A stretch of DNA of 64,000 nucleotides from Clostridium sardiniense (GTDB taxonomy: Bacteria; Bacillota; Clostridia; Clostridiales; Clostridiaceae): contig NZ_JAFBDA010000009.1 in NCBI RefSeq assembly GCF_016907995.1, forward strand, positions 98,526 through 162,525. Reading direction: 5' to 3'. Positions 18,154 to 27,469 of this stretch are shown in pieces. The position numbers were made by a program, and so were the translations under genes. Numbering within the stretch: the stretch's first letter is position 1; every line of letters starts with the position of its first letter. The notes beneath the pieces were generated by a model that was given only the letters and a program-made list of their open reading frames with translations, had not been told where the DNA came from and did not search any database.

Positions 18154-21100
18154 ATGAAAAAAATAAATAAAAAAACAATAGTATTTTTTATGTTATTGGC
18201 ATTAACAGTATCAAACATAAGTAGTACAACATTTATGGCATTTGCAGCAGATGATAGTGATATAGTTATTTATGCACATGATTATGGAGTTGATCCAACT
18301 GGAAAAAATGATAATGCAAAGGCGTTAGTTAAGGTATTTGAAGCAGTAAAAGAGTTAGGTAAGCAGGGAAAGAGTGTTACTTTAAAATTTGATAATGGTA
18401 TTTATCAGACTCATAAAGAGAATGCTCAAATTCGTGAAATTCATACTTCAAATACTGATAGTGTAAGATTTCCTAATAAATCAATAGGAATATTAATTGA
18501 AGGACAAAAAAACTTAACTATTGATGGGGGAGGAGCAAAGTTTATTATTAATGGTGATATGATGGCTCTTGCAGTTTTACAGTCTGAAAATATAACGATT
18601 AAAAATCTAAGCATAGACTATCAGATACCTACAACATCAGAAATGACAGTACTTGATTATGATATGGACAACAAGACTGTTGACTACTTTATTCCAGAAT
18701 ATTTAAATTATGAAATTCAAGGTGCAAATATTTTGTGGAAATCAGAACAAAAATCTAATGGTGAATATTACTGGCAAGAACGTAATGATCACAGAAATTA
18801 TGGGATTTCAGTTAAATATCCTACAGAATTAATGGGACGTAGCTATTATTCACATCAGAATCCATTTACTAATGCTAAATCAATTGAAAAATTAGATAAT
18901 TCAAGGGTTAGAATTAAATATAATTCAAATCCAGCATTTGATCTAGTAAAAGGAATGAATTTTCAATTAGTATCTAATGCAGAACGTCCTACAGCAGGTG
19001 CTTTTGTATGGGAGAGTAAAGATGTAAATATTATTAATACAAAAATATCATATATGCATGGATTTGGATTTTTAGTGCAGATGGCAGAAAACGTAACTTT
19101 TGATGGTATCCGCATGGAAACAGATATAGAAACTGGACGTAACACATCAAGTTTCGCAGATGGAATACATGTTTCAGGGGCAAAAGGTAAGATTGAAATA
19201 AAAAATTCATTCTTTAATAACACACATGATGATCCAATAAATATTCATGGTACATTTACACGTGTAGAAGAAGTTATTGGTTCTCATAAGCTTAAACTTA
19301 AATATGTTCATGCACAACAAGGTGGATTTAAACAGTATTATAAAGGTGATAAAGTTGTATTCTATACACGTGATACACTAGAGTCTCGTGATAATGAAAA
19401 AGAATATACAGTTAAAAGTGTTGAAGGACCAACAAGTGATAATTTAAAAGAGATGATTGTAGAATTTGAAGAAGAAGTACCATCATTTTTAAATGAGCGC
19501 ATTGGAAATGAGCCAAAATTTGTTGCTGAGAATGCCACATACACTCCAGAAATATTAATTAAAAATAATGAATTTAAAAATGTATTTACTCGTATGATTC
19601 TTGCAACATCACGTAAAAAGGTTGTAATTGAAGATAACTATTTTGAGTCACCATCAATGCCAACAATGTTTTTCTCAAATGATTCAGATGAATGGTATGA
19701 ATCTGGACCTATTCGTGATTTAGAAATTAGAAATAATACATTTAATATTAGAACATTAGGGCGTACATGGTGGAAATATGCACCAGGAATATATGTGCAT
19801 CCAGTAACAAAAGGTGGAGGTCTGCCAGATGAATCAAATCCAATACACAAGAATATCTTAATTGAGGATAATACATTTTATTTAGAAAGTGATGGAGCAG
19901 TACGTGCTGAGAGTGTAGAAAATCTAACGTTTAGAAATAATAAAGTATTTAGATTAGATCCAGGTGTAGAGCTAAATGTTGAAGGTAAGACAGAATTACA
20001 AGTTGGTAACCAAAGTAATTTAAAGCTAACTTATGATGGTAATGTAGTGGAAGGTCCTAAGACATTACCAGGTGGACCAGAAGGAAACTCAGGAAGTGTT
20101 GCAAACGTTTTAGAATTTAAAAATAGTAAGAATGTAATTTTAGAAAATAATTTTTATGATGATGGATTAAAACAAAATGTTTTATTAGAAGGAATGAGTA
20201 CTGATAATCTAAAAATGACTGATAACCTAAAGGTTCTAACGAAACGTGAAAATACAAAACCTTCTGAGGCAGTAAGGGATGTTCAGTACGCATCTACAAA
20301 TCCAGAGGTTGTAAGTGTTGATAAAAATGGAAAGATGACAGCTCATAAAGAAGGTAGCGCTGAAGTGTTTGCATATTATATATGGAACGATACAATTATT
20401 GAATCAAATAAACAAGAAATAAAAGTTTCAAAAGCATCAGATACGCCAGTAGTAGATTTTGAATTTGAGTCAGATGTAATGAGTATAAATGATGAATCAG
20501 GTATAAGCTTTAAGGTTAAAGGTGATATCAATGCTGATGAAATTGAATATACAATTCATGATAAAGATATTATTCGATTTGATAATAATAAATTCTATGG
20601 TTTAAAATCAGGCTTAGCAAGAATTACAGCAAAGTATGAAGGTGTGGAAAAAAATCTATTTATAGTTGTAAATAAGAATGATGACCAAAAAGTTTTAAAT
20701 CCTATTATTAAAATTGAAGATAAAGATAATCATAGTATAATTAGTGAAGATAGCATTAATATAACACGTCAAAGTGGAAATGATCTATGGGGAAATGATA
20801 ACACACTAAGTAATCTTGTAACTCTTAATTTAGATTCAGTTGATAAAAATAATTTCACAGGAATTGTAACTATTGATGGTCTGCCAGAGAGAGCTAGTTC
20901 TAATTGGGATTCAGCATATTTCTTAATTATGAAGGAAAAGGCTGATGGCACAGTTGATCGTAATAATTATCTATCAATAGGAAAACGAGCTCATGCAGAT
21001 GGAATTGGTACAGTTCATGAAGTAAATGCTAGGGGAACTGAATATTCAACTAATAATACAAGTGAAAATAGTGTTCGCAAAGCAACATTTGCAATAGAAA

Positions 21101-23010
21101 AACAAGGAACTTTAGTAAATTTATATTCCATAATAGATGGAGTTAAAAAGAAAGTTCAAACAGTTGATATTAAAAGCTTTGGAGATAATTTAAAACTTGC
21201 TATTGCAGGATGGGGTAATGCTCAAGCAAATAAAGATTTAAAGATTGCAGATATAAAAATGGGCAATGGTACAGTTGATGAAATCATGGCAACTAAATCT
21301 TTGCCAATTATGATTTTAGATCAATCAGAATTTACGATTTCAAATTTAAGTCATGAAGTTATTAATCATGAATCTATAAATATGACATTTGATTCAAATT
21401 ATGAAGGTAAGAACTTTGTAATTGTGAATGGGAATGGTAACACACATCTTATAGAAGGAACTAAGGTTATGTTATCACAAGATGGTGATTATAAGATATA
21501 TGTTGTTTCACAATTACCAAGTGGTAAATTTTCAAATATACTTGATACAACAATTTCTCATAAAGCACAAGAACTTGAAGGGGTTTATGTGAATGGTAAG
21601 AAAGTTGTTGATGGAGATACAATTACTATTCCAGCAATGATTACAAAGCTTCATGTTATGGATTATGATAATAAAACTGAAGAAGTTGTTGATATTAAAG
21701 ATAAAAACGTATTAAATGGAAGGTTTGGTAGTGTCAAACTTAATAAAATTAAATCAAATACTACTGGTATTAAATCCATTAATGCAAAAGGGTTTGGGAA
21801 AATTAATCTTGATGATAAAAATTCATTTATTAATACAGATAAAAAAGATAGCACTATAAAATTTGATGTTGAATTAACTGAAGGAACAGATAAGCTTATT
21901 GCAAAAAATCATGATCATGGAATTGAGTATGAAGTAAACCAAGTAGGAAATAAAGCAACAGTTACTGTTCCAGTATATAATGGTGTAAATAGTATTGCTT
22001 TTGAAGCTATTGCTCATGATGGTATTACAAAGACAAAGCATACTGTACATGTAATGAGATATGCACCAATTGAAAAAGGTATTAAAGAAATAGTTTTAAA
22101 TAATAATAGTGTAGATCTTGAATCAGATAAAATTGATTTAGAAAATAAGACAAATAAAGTTGTAATTGATGCTAAAGCTAATGATAAGAATGCAAATGTA
22201 TCAGTTATGAAGCGAAGTGGAGTTAAAGTAGAGACTTTAAAAGGAACAGATACAATTGAAGTTAAAAATGGTGATGAAATTGTTATAAGAATTATTCATG
22301 AAAATGGACGTTCACTTGAATTTAAAACATTTACGATTGAAAATGCAAAGGAGCAAATAGATATTAGAGATTTAACTGCATTAATTGAAAAGGCTGAGAA
22401 TATAAATTTAGAAAATATTACAGACGAGACAAAAGAAGTATTTATATCAGTCCTTAAAGAGGTGCAAGAAGGCGTAGGAAATGGTATTAATTCAGAAGCA
22501 GAACGTGATTCAATGATTAAAAAACTTCAAGAAGCAATTAATCAACTTAAAGAAAAACCAACAAATCCTAATGATCCAGATGAGGATAAACCAACAGACC
22601 CAGATAAGCCAGACGAGGATAAACCAACAGACCCAGATAAGCCAGACGAGGATAAACCAACAGACCCAGATAAGCCAGATGAGGATAAACCAACAGACCC
22701 AGATAAACCAACAGACCCAGGTAAACCAGACGAGGATAAACCAACAGACCCAGATAAACCAGATGGGGATAAGCCAACAGATCCAGATAAACCAGACGAA
22801 GAGAAACCAACAGATACGGATAAGCCAGATAATGAGAAGCCAGCAGATCCTGATAAGCAACAAAATCCAAGTAATAGTAATAAACCTAATGAAAATAAAG
22901 ACGATTTCCCAGAAACAGGTATGAGTGATACGTTAGTAAAGGTAGGTGCTTTGATTGCTTTAATTGGATTTGGATTAATTTTCTTGTATAGCAAGAAAAG
23001 GCAAGATTAA
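18154..23010 (+). CDS. Wall-anchored GH110 alpha-1,3-galactosidase
   Basis: 1618 residues. Signal peptide to about AFA31; catalytic right-handed beta-helix to about residue 690, with the GH110-like motifs ADGIHVSG (near 335) and HDDPINIHGTF (near 358); a Big_2 Ig-like domain near 713-760 (NPEVVSVDKNGKMTA); a concanavalin-like region about 850-1050; further beta-domains; a FIVAR-type helical module near 1400-1470; an 11-residue PTDPDKPDEDK tandem repeat; and sortase signal FPETG at 1585, membrane helix and KKRQD. GH110 enzymes remove terminal alpha-1,3-galactose, as on blood group B glycans, so host mucin is the likely substrate. Unlike its neighbours it uses many CGT/CGC arginine codons, suggesting transfer. 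Convergent with the HAD gene. Confidence 0.83.
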   Translation: MKKINKKTIVFFMLLALTVSNISSTTFMAFAADDSDIVIYAHDYGVDPTGKNDNAKALVKVFEAVKELGKQGKSVTLKFDNGIYQTHKENAQIREIHTSNTDSVRFPNKSIGILIEGQKNLTIDGGGAKFIINGDMMALAVLQSENITIKNLSIDYQIPTTSEMTVLDYDMDNKTVDYFIPEYLNYEIQGANILWKSEQKSNGEYYWQERNDHRNYGISVKYPTELMGRSYYSHQNPFTNAKSIEKLDNSRVRIKYNSNPAFDLVKGMNFQLVSNAERPTAGAFVWESKDVNIINTKISYMHGFGFLVQMAENVTFDGIRMETDIETGRNTSSFADGIHVSGAKGKIEIKNSFFNNTHDDPINIHGTFTRVEEVIGSHKLKLKYVHAQQGGFKQYYKGDKVVFYTRDTLESRDNEKEYTVKSVEGPTSDNLKEMIVEFEEEVPSFLNERIGNEPKFVAENATYTPEILIKNNEFKNVFTRMILATSRKKVVIEDNYFESPSMPTMFFSNDSDEWYESGPIRDLEIRNNTFNIRTLGRTWWKYAPGIYVHPVTKGGGLPDESNPIHKNILIEDNTFYLESDGAVRAESVENLTFRNNKVFRLDPGVELNVEGKTELQVGNQSNLKLTYDGNVVEGPKTLPGGPEGNSGSVANVLEFKNSKNVILENNFYDDGLKQNVLLEGMSTDNLKMTDNLKVLTKRENTKPSEAVRDVQYASTNPEVVSVDKNGKMTAHKEGSAEVFAYYIWNDTIIESNKQEIKVSKASDTPVVDFEFESDVMSINDESGISFKVKGDINADEIEYTIHDKDIIRFDNNKFYGLKSGLARITAKYEGVEKNLFIVVNKNDDQKVLNPIIKIEDKDNHSIISEDSINITRQSGNDLWGNDNTLSNLVTLNLDSVDKNNFTGIVTIDGLPERASSNWDSAYFLIMKEKADGTVDRNNYLSIGKRAHADGIGTVHEVNARGTEYSTNNTSENSVRKATFAIEKQGTLVNLYSIIDGVKKKVQTVDIKSFGDNLKLAIAGWGNAQANKDLKIADIKMGNGTVDEIMATKSLPIMILDQSEFTISNLSHEVINHESINMTFDSNYEGKNFVIVNGNGNTHLIEGTKVMLSQDGDYKIYVVSQLPSGKFSNILDTTISHKAQELEGVYVNGKKVVDGDTITIPAMITKLHVMDYDNKTEEVVDIKDKNVLNGRFGSVKLNKIKSNTTGIKSINAKGFGKINLDDKNSFINTDKKDSTIKFDVELTEGTDKLIAKNHDHGIEYEVNQVGNKATVTVPVYNGVNSIAFEAIAHDGITKTKHTVHVMRYAPIEKGIKEIVLNNNSVDLESDKIDLENKTNKVVIDAKANDKNANVSVMKRSGVKVETLKGTDTIEVKNGDEIVIRIIHENGRSLEFKTFTIENAKEQIDIRDLTALIEKAENINLENITDETKEVFISVLKEVQEGVGNGINSEAERDSMIKKLQEAINQLKEKPTNPNDPDEDKPTDPDKPDEDKPTDPDKPDEDKPTDPDKPDEDKPTDPDKPTDPGKPDEDKPTDPDKPDGDKPTDPDKPDEEKPTDTDKPDNEKPADPDKQQNPSNSNKPNENKDDFPETGMSDTLVKVGALIALIGFGLIFLYSKKRQD
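22567..22860 (+). repeat. 33-bp coding tandem repeat
   Basis: About eight units of an 11-residue PTDPDKPDEDK repeat form a proline-rich, wall-spanning stalk. The first units are almost identical at the DNA level and later ones diverge or are shortened, so copy number probably varies between strains. Confidence 0.9.
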
Positions 23011-23042
23011 TAAAAAGTAAATAGACTTTAAGGTATTAAATA

Positions 23043-23079
23043 AAAGTAGAAATACATAAAGGTATTTCTACTTTTTTAT
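23043..23079. terminator. Terminator between GH110 and HAD genes
   Basis: AAAGTAGAAATAC pairs with GTATTTCTACTTT, followed by TTTATT. It can serve both convergent genes. Confidence 0.85.
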
Positions 23080-23090
23080 TAATAAAGCTT

Positions 23091-23882
23091 TTAAAGTATA
23101 AACTTGTCTATTCCTACAGCTATACCATCATTATGAACTGTATCAGTTATTTCTTTGGCATAAATCTTTACATCATCATTAGCATTTCCCATAGCTATTC
23201 CACAACCAACAGTAGATAGCATTTCAATATCATTCATGCCATCACCAAAGGCATAACTATTTTTAAGTGGAATATCTAAATATTCTAATGCTTTTAAGAT
23301 TCCAGTTGCCTTAGTATTATGCTTTGAATATAGCTCAAAAGTTTTTAAATTTATATCGTATGTATTAGTATAATCTTTATTGGTATTTACTATAGATAAG
23401 CAGTAATCCATAGCTCTATCATCTGGACATAACATTTCTATCTTATAAACATCTATATCATTAATATCATAATTTCTAGTTAGATATTTTTCAGGTATAT
23501 CTATACTAGTATATAATGAATAAAATTCTTTAAATTCATTCTTTATATATGAGTAGGTTTCACCTTGCAGAATATATTGAATGTGAAGTTCATCAAAGTT
23601 TTCAGCTAATTCTTTTACAAAATCCTTGTCCAAAGGTTCTTTATAAATCATTTTGTTATTAATAATTACTTGAGCACCATTTGTAAGAACAAATCCATCA
23701 AATCCAAAATTTAATAAGGACTCACTAAGAAATGCATATGGTCTACCAGTTGCTATAAATACATAGTTTCCATCTGATTGTAATTTTTTAATTGCTTTCT
23801 TTACCTTAGGAGTGATATCAGTTAACCCATTTACACAATCTATAAGAGTCCCATCGATATCAAAAAATATTGCTTTTTTCAT
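23091..23882 (-). CDS. Cof-type HAD-IIB phosphatase
   Basis: 263 residues, full length. HAD motif I FFDIDGTLID, motif II in FIATGRP, the lysine in the central region, and motif III/IV GDGMNDIEML are intact. The large alpha/beta cap between motifs II and III places it in the Cof/IIB group, which dephosphorylates sugar phosphates or related small metabolites in the cytosol. It is divergent from a DeoR-type regulator across 180 bases that hold an operator-like repeat, so it is probably under its control. Two decayed copies of its 3' end lie at 16664 and 17671. Substrate unknown. Confidence 0.9.
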   Translation of the reverse strand: MKKAIFFDIDGTLIDCVNGLTDITPKVKKAIKKLQSDGNYVFIATGRPYAFLSESLLNFGFDGFVLTNGAQVIINNKMIYKEPLDKDFVKELAENFDELHIQYILQGETYSYIKNEFKEFYSLYTSIDIPEKYLTRNYDINDIDVYKIEMLCPDDRAMDYCLSIVNTNKDYTNTYDINLKTFELYSKHNTKATGILKALEYLDIPLKNSYAFGDGMNDIEMLSTVGCGIAMGNANDDVKIYAKEITDTVHNDGIAVGIDKFIL

Positions 23883-23939
23883 AATCCCAACCTCTTTTCT
23901 ATTTAATATTAAATTTCATAGCTAGTCCACATTTAATTG

Positions 23940-24036
23940 TTATCATTTATTACTGTTTATTATCATTTTAAAGTAAATAATTGTAAAAGTCAATTGAATT
24001 TATATTGTAGTTATATTATCATTAATATAATGATAA
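23940..24036. promoter_or_regulatory. Operator-like TTATCATT repeats
   Basis: TTATCATTT occurs at 23940 and 23960, and a palindrome TTATCATT-AATAT-AATGATAA lies at 24016-24036, between the divergent HAD and DeoR-type genes. DeoR-family regulators commonly bind such repeats in their own promoter, so this is a candidate autoregulatory operator. Confidence 0.55.
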
Positions 24037-24061
24037 TAAATAGGAATAGGTGGAGAATATT

Positions 24062-24826
24062 ATGTTTATTGAAGAAAGACATAAATATATATTAGAAATG
24101 CTTGACCGTGACGGAAAAGTATTTGTTAAAGACTTAAGCAAGGAATTTAAAGTAAGTGAAAGCATGATAAGAAAGGATCTTCAAGTATTAGAGAAAGAAA
24201 ATTTTCTTAAACGTACTTATGGAGGTGCTATTAAGAGAGAGCGTATTATAGTAAATGGGGAGAGCTTCTTAAAAAGAGTAGGAAAAAATACTGAACTTAA
24301 AGAGATTATAGCAAGAAAAGCATCTGAGGAGGTTTATGATAAAGATACGATATTTTTAGATGCATCAAGTATTTCATATATCCTTGCGAAAATACTTATA
24401 AAGAGTGACAGAGAGATAACTTTAATTACTAATATGTTTGAAATATCATCTCTAATTCCATTAAATTCAAAGATAAATTTTATATTTATTGGAGGAGATT
24501 ATAATGCACTTGTAGGTGGAAGTGTGGGCTCGTATGCTATTGATCAAATTAAACTTTATAGATGTAATAAAGCTTTTATAGGGTGTAGTGGTATAGATAT
24601 TAAAGATGGAAGTGTTAGTGTATCAGAGTCAGAGGATGCAAGTACTAAAAGAGCGGTTATAAGCATATCAAGGAAGAGATATTTAATAGCACCAAATGAA
24701 AGATTTAATATGGATGGAGCATTTAATTTTTCAAATTTAAAAGATATTGATTGTATTATTACAGAGGAACTGCCAAGTGAGAATATTATTGAGGGACTTA
24801 AAGAGTATGGTGTGAAGTTAGTTTAA
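24062..24826 (+). CDS. DeoR/GlpR-family transcriptional regulator
   Basis: About 255 residues. N-terminal winged helix of the DeoR type: IEERHKYILEMLDRDGKV, then VKDLSKEFKVSESMIRKDL as the recognition helix and TYGGAI ending the domain. The C-terminal sugar-phosphate sensor (DeoRC) shows the motifs FLDASSISYILAK, LITNMFEIS, FIGCSGID and RYLIAPNERF. It probably represses sugar metabolism genes and is released by a phosphorylated sugar. ATG 24062 behind AGGTGG is preferred to the GTG at 24050. Likely targets are the HAD phosphatase and possibly the GH110 gene, an inference from proximity. Confidence 0.9.
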   Translation: MFIEERHKYILEMLDRDGKVFVKDLSKEFKVSESMIRKDLQVLEKENFLKRTYGGAIKRERIIVNGESFLKRVGKNTELKEIIARKASEEVYDKDTIFLDASSISYILAKILIKSDREITLITNMFEISSLIPLNSKINFIFIGGDYNALVGGSVGSYAIDQIKLYRCNKAFIGCSGIDIKDGSVSVSESEDASTKRAVISISRKRYLIAPNERFNMDGAFNFSNLKDIDCIITEELPSENIIEGLKEYGVKLV

Positions 24827-24998
24827 GTTAAAAATATATTATATATAAAGTAACAATATATTATTTAAAATTTATTGTTAGAGTAAATATAATAACAGTT
24901 TGTCTAGCTATATGCATATTTATATTTTTTAACCTTGTAAGTAAATAATTCTTAAAAAGGTATTACTCTAAAATAATCGAATAATGGGATAAACTGAC

Positions 24999-25689
24999 AA
25001 TATACTATTAAAATTAGGAAGTAAGGTACAGGATAAAGTGATGAAAGTACTTTAAAAAAGGCAGGAAATATAGGAATGTTTAAGGGCTCCGAAACAATGT
25101 TTAGTGGGTTCAATATAGAAACTCCTATGAAAACAATATCGCTAACACCAAGAATATCAGTAAGAGCTAAAGTAACACTTACAAAGATTGTTGATTTTGG
25201 AAAGCGTATTCAGATGACTTCTGATGCATCAAAGGACCTAGCTGCATCATTAACTCAAGGTGCATTTAGTAGTGGAGTAACTTTTGATTTTACTCAAAAA
25301 ATTTAGAAAATACATTACAAGGAATAAATGCTGGTATAACAGTAGGAGATTCTATAACTTATAAACTAGAGGTATCTACTGGAGAAATAGTGGAAGAAAC
25401 AATGGAATATAAACTTCCTATAGATGGTAGAGATGTTTATCAAGCCATTATTATAAGAATACAACAAACTATATATGGATCTATTATGGTTTCAGTGGGT
25501 GTAACTAAAGGTCAAGAATAATTAGCTAGCAAGGATAAATCAATACTTTCTTCAGAATAATTACAAACATTAGGTGTTTTTTTACTGATTGGTGCAGGAA
25601 TACTTTCTTTAATTCCTTCAGGAGGTACCACAGTGCCTGCAGTTGCTACGGTTCTAGTAATATTTTTATTGCCACCAAGAAAGAATTAA
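24999..25689 (+). pseudogene. Multiply frameshifted gene of unknown function
   Basis: A reading frame can be followed only by allowing shifts. The start region (LKLGSKVQDK) passes into the next frame at a run of A near 25055, then FKGSETMFSGFNIETPMKT runs to 25300, where another short A run shifts the frame into NLENTLQGINAGITVGDS. TAA stops follow at 25519 and in the second linker before a C-terminal hydrophobic segment ending PPRKN at 25689. The intact protein would be about 230 residues with one C-terminal membrane helix. I do not recognise the family. Confidence 0.65.
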
Positions 25690-25772
25690 GGATATTATTA
25701 TCTAAACTATGTTATATAAATAATCCTCATATGCTAAAATATACAAAATTGGTATTTGGGTAGAGGGAGAAT

Positions 25773-26326
25773 ATAAATTACAAGTATTCATTAGATAATA
25801 AACTATATAATAAGGAAATAAATTACTTTCTAGAAAATAATACTACTTTAAAAAATTTAGAAATAAAGTCATTTTTGATTTCTTTAACTGTAGCAATTAT
25901 TACATTAGTTGTTATACTAATTAAGAGAATTAGTGAAAATAAATATAATGATGATATTATGTATATATTTTTAGAACATATTATAATACTTATCATTGGT
26001 ACAATTATCCTATGGATATATGCCAAATTATATTTAAATTAACAATAAATAGAAAATTGATTAAATATTGGAAATAAAAATATGTTCATGAATTAGATAT
26101 TGAAGATGAAAAGATATATTATTCAGGGCCTAATAATAAAAAGATAGAATTGAATAATACTACCTTAAAAGAAGTGATAGAGCTGGATAGTATTATAGGG
26201 ATTATATGTAGTGGAAGAAAAAGATTCAGGAAGGGTACAGTTGCTATTATTATTGTTCCTAAGAATATATTTAAGTCAAAAGAAGAATTAAATTCGTTTA
26301 AAAATATTTTAAAAAATAAATTATAG
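25773..26326 (+). pseudogene. Dead tandem copy of the YcxB-like gene
   Basis: Aligns throughout with the intact gene at 26523-27077 (for example NKYNDDIMYIFLEHIII against NKYDRDFIYIFLEYIII). The start codon is ATA at 25773 where the intact copy has ATG, a TAA interrupts the frame after LYLN at about 26040, and the rest is in another frame. Upstream promoter-region sequence and the downstream terminator are duplicated too. Confidence 0.88.
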
Positions 26327-26330
26327 AAAT

Positions 26331-26362
26331 AAAAAATGTTAGGATTTTTCCTAGCATTTTTT
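26331..26362 (+). terminator. Terminator of the dead YcxB-like copy
   Basis: AAAAAATG-TAGGA pairs with TCCTA-GCATTTTTT; it is a near copy of the hairpin at 27076. Confidence 0.75.
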
Positions 26363-26522
26363 ATATATTTTGAAAGAACTTTATTAGATAATCAATTTAT
26401 ATTGAATTAATAGGAGTATAATAATGTTTAGCTTTAATAGAAACATTATTATCTTATTTACCTTGTACAAACTATTCTCTTATGCTAAAATATATCAAAA
26501 TTGGTATTAAGGTGGGGGAAAT

Positions 26523-27077
26523 ATGAAGTACAAGTATTCAGTAGAAAGCAAGGTGTATTATAATGAAATAAACGATTTCCTAAAAAATAGCCTTGTTTTA
26601 AAGGAAATAAGAAAAAAACAAATGTTTTTGGGAGCAATTTTAGGAGCAATTTTAGCAATTGTTTTATTTATAAAAAGTGTTATTGAAAACAAATATGACA
26701 GGGATTTCATTTATATATTTTTAGAATATATTATAATATATATTGCTGCTGTATCTGTTGTTTGGATATTTAGAAATATTTATATTAATTTTATAGAAAA
26801 TAAAACTTTGCTTAAAGAATATGATAAGGGATACGTTCATAATTTGGAAATTGAAAATAAAAAAATATATTATACTGTTGATGATAGAAAAATAGAATTA
26901 AGTAATAGTATTTTGCAAGAAGTATCGGATTTAGATAATATTTTTGGAATTGTGATTTCCTATAAAAAGAGTCCTAAAAATCCATATGCTATTATTATTA
27001 TTCCTAAGAATATATTTAAGTCAAAAGAAGAATTAAGTTCGTTTAAAAATATTTTAAAAAATAAATTAGAGAAATAA
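26523..27077 (+). CDS. YcxB-like membrane protein
   Basis: 184 residues. Two adjacent membrane helices (about residues 35-56 and 68-90) follow a short cytosolic N-terminus; the C-terminal half is a soluble beta-rich domain ending in AIIIIPKNIFKSKEELSSF, which matches the closing motif of YcxB-like proteins of Firmicutes. Function unknown; in other species the family lies near cell-envelope genes. ATG 26523 follows GGTGGGGGAA. A pseudogene copy lies immediately upstream in the same orientation, so this is the surviving member of a tandem pair. Confidence 0.75.
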   Translation: MKYKYSVESKVYYNEINDFLKNSLVLKEIRKKQMFLGAILGAILAIVLFIKSVIENKYDRDFIYIFLEYIIIYIAAVSVVWIFRNIYINFIENKTLLKEYDKGYVHNLEIENKKIYYTVDDRKIELSNSILQEVSDLDNIFGIVISYKKSPKNPYAIIIIPKNIFKSKEELSSFKNILKNKLEK

Positions 27078-27110
27078 AAAATGCTAGGATTATTCCTAGC
27101 ATTTTTTATT
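27076..27110 (+). terminator. Rho-independent terminator
   Basis: AAAAAATGCTAGGA and TCCTAGCATTTTTT form a perfect stem with a short loop directly behind the YcxB-like gene. Confidence 0.85.
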
Positions 27111-27469
27111 TCTTTCAAAGTGATCTTCTCAAATAACCAATTTACATTGGATTAATAGGAAATTTTAAAACAGAAGCATATTAATATATAGTATTATTAG
27201 AAATTGTTGATTTTACCATATGAATTATTATATTGATATAATAAGAAAGGATTACGTAATAAAATGTTATTTGAGCTTTTCTTAGATGATTAAAAATAAA
27301 TAAATCAGAAAATAAAAGTAAAAATATGGAAATAAATAAGTTCAGGTGATATAATTATTTATAAGAATTAAGTTATTAAAATTTAATATTAGAATAATTC
27401 TAAATTTGATTATAGATATTAGTAATTTAAAGATTGAAATCGATTGTAATATTAGTAGGAGGCATAGAG
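27111..27469. other. Gene-free stretch
   Basis: About 360 AT-rich bases without a supported reading frame. Only the ribosome binding site of the next gene (AGGAGG near 27458) is recognisable. Confidence 0.5.

Noticed and set aside
22567..22860. Regular tandem repeat that might be a CRISPR array
   Set aside because: Units are contiguous, lack unique spacers and keep one protein frame; it is a stalk repeat.
22510..22994. Several long open frames on both strands over the PTDPDKPDEDK repeat
   Set aside because: They arise from the 33-base coding repeat read in other frames; low-complexity translations, no ribosome binding site.
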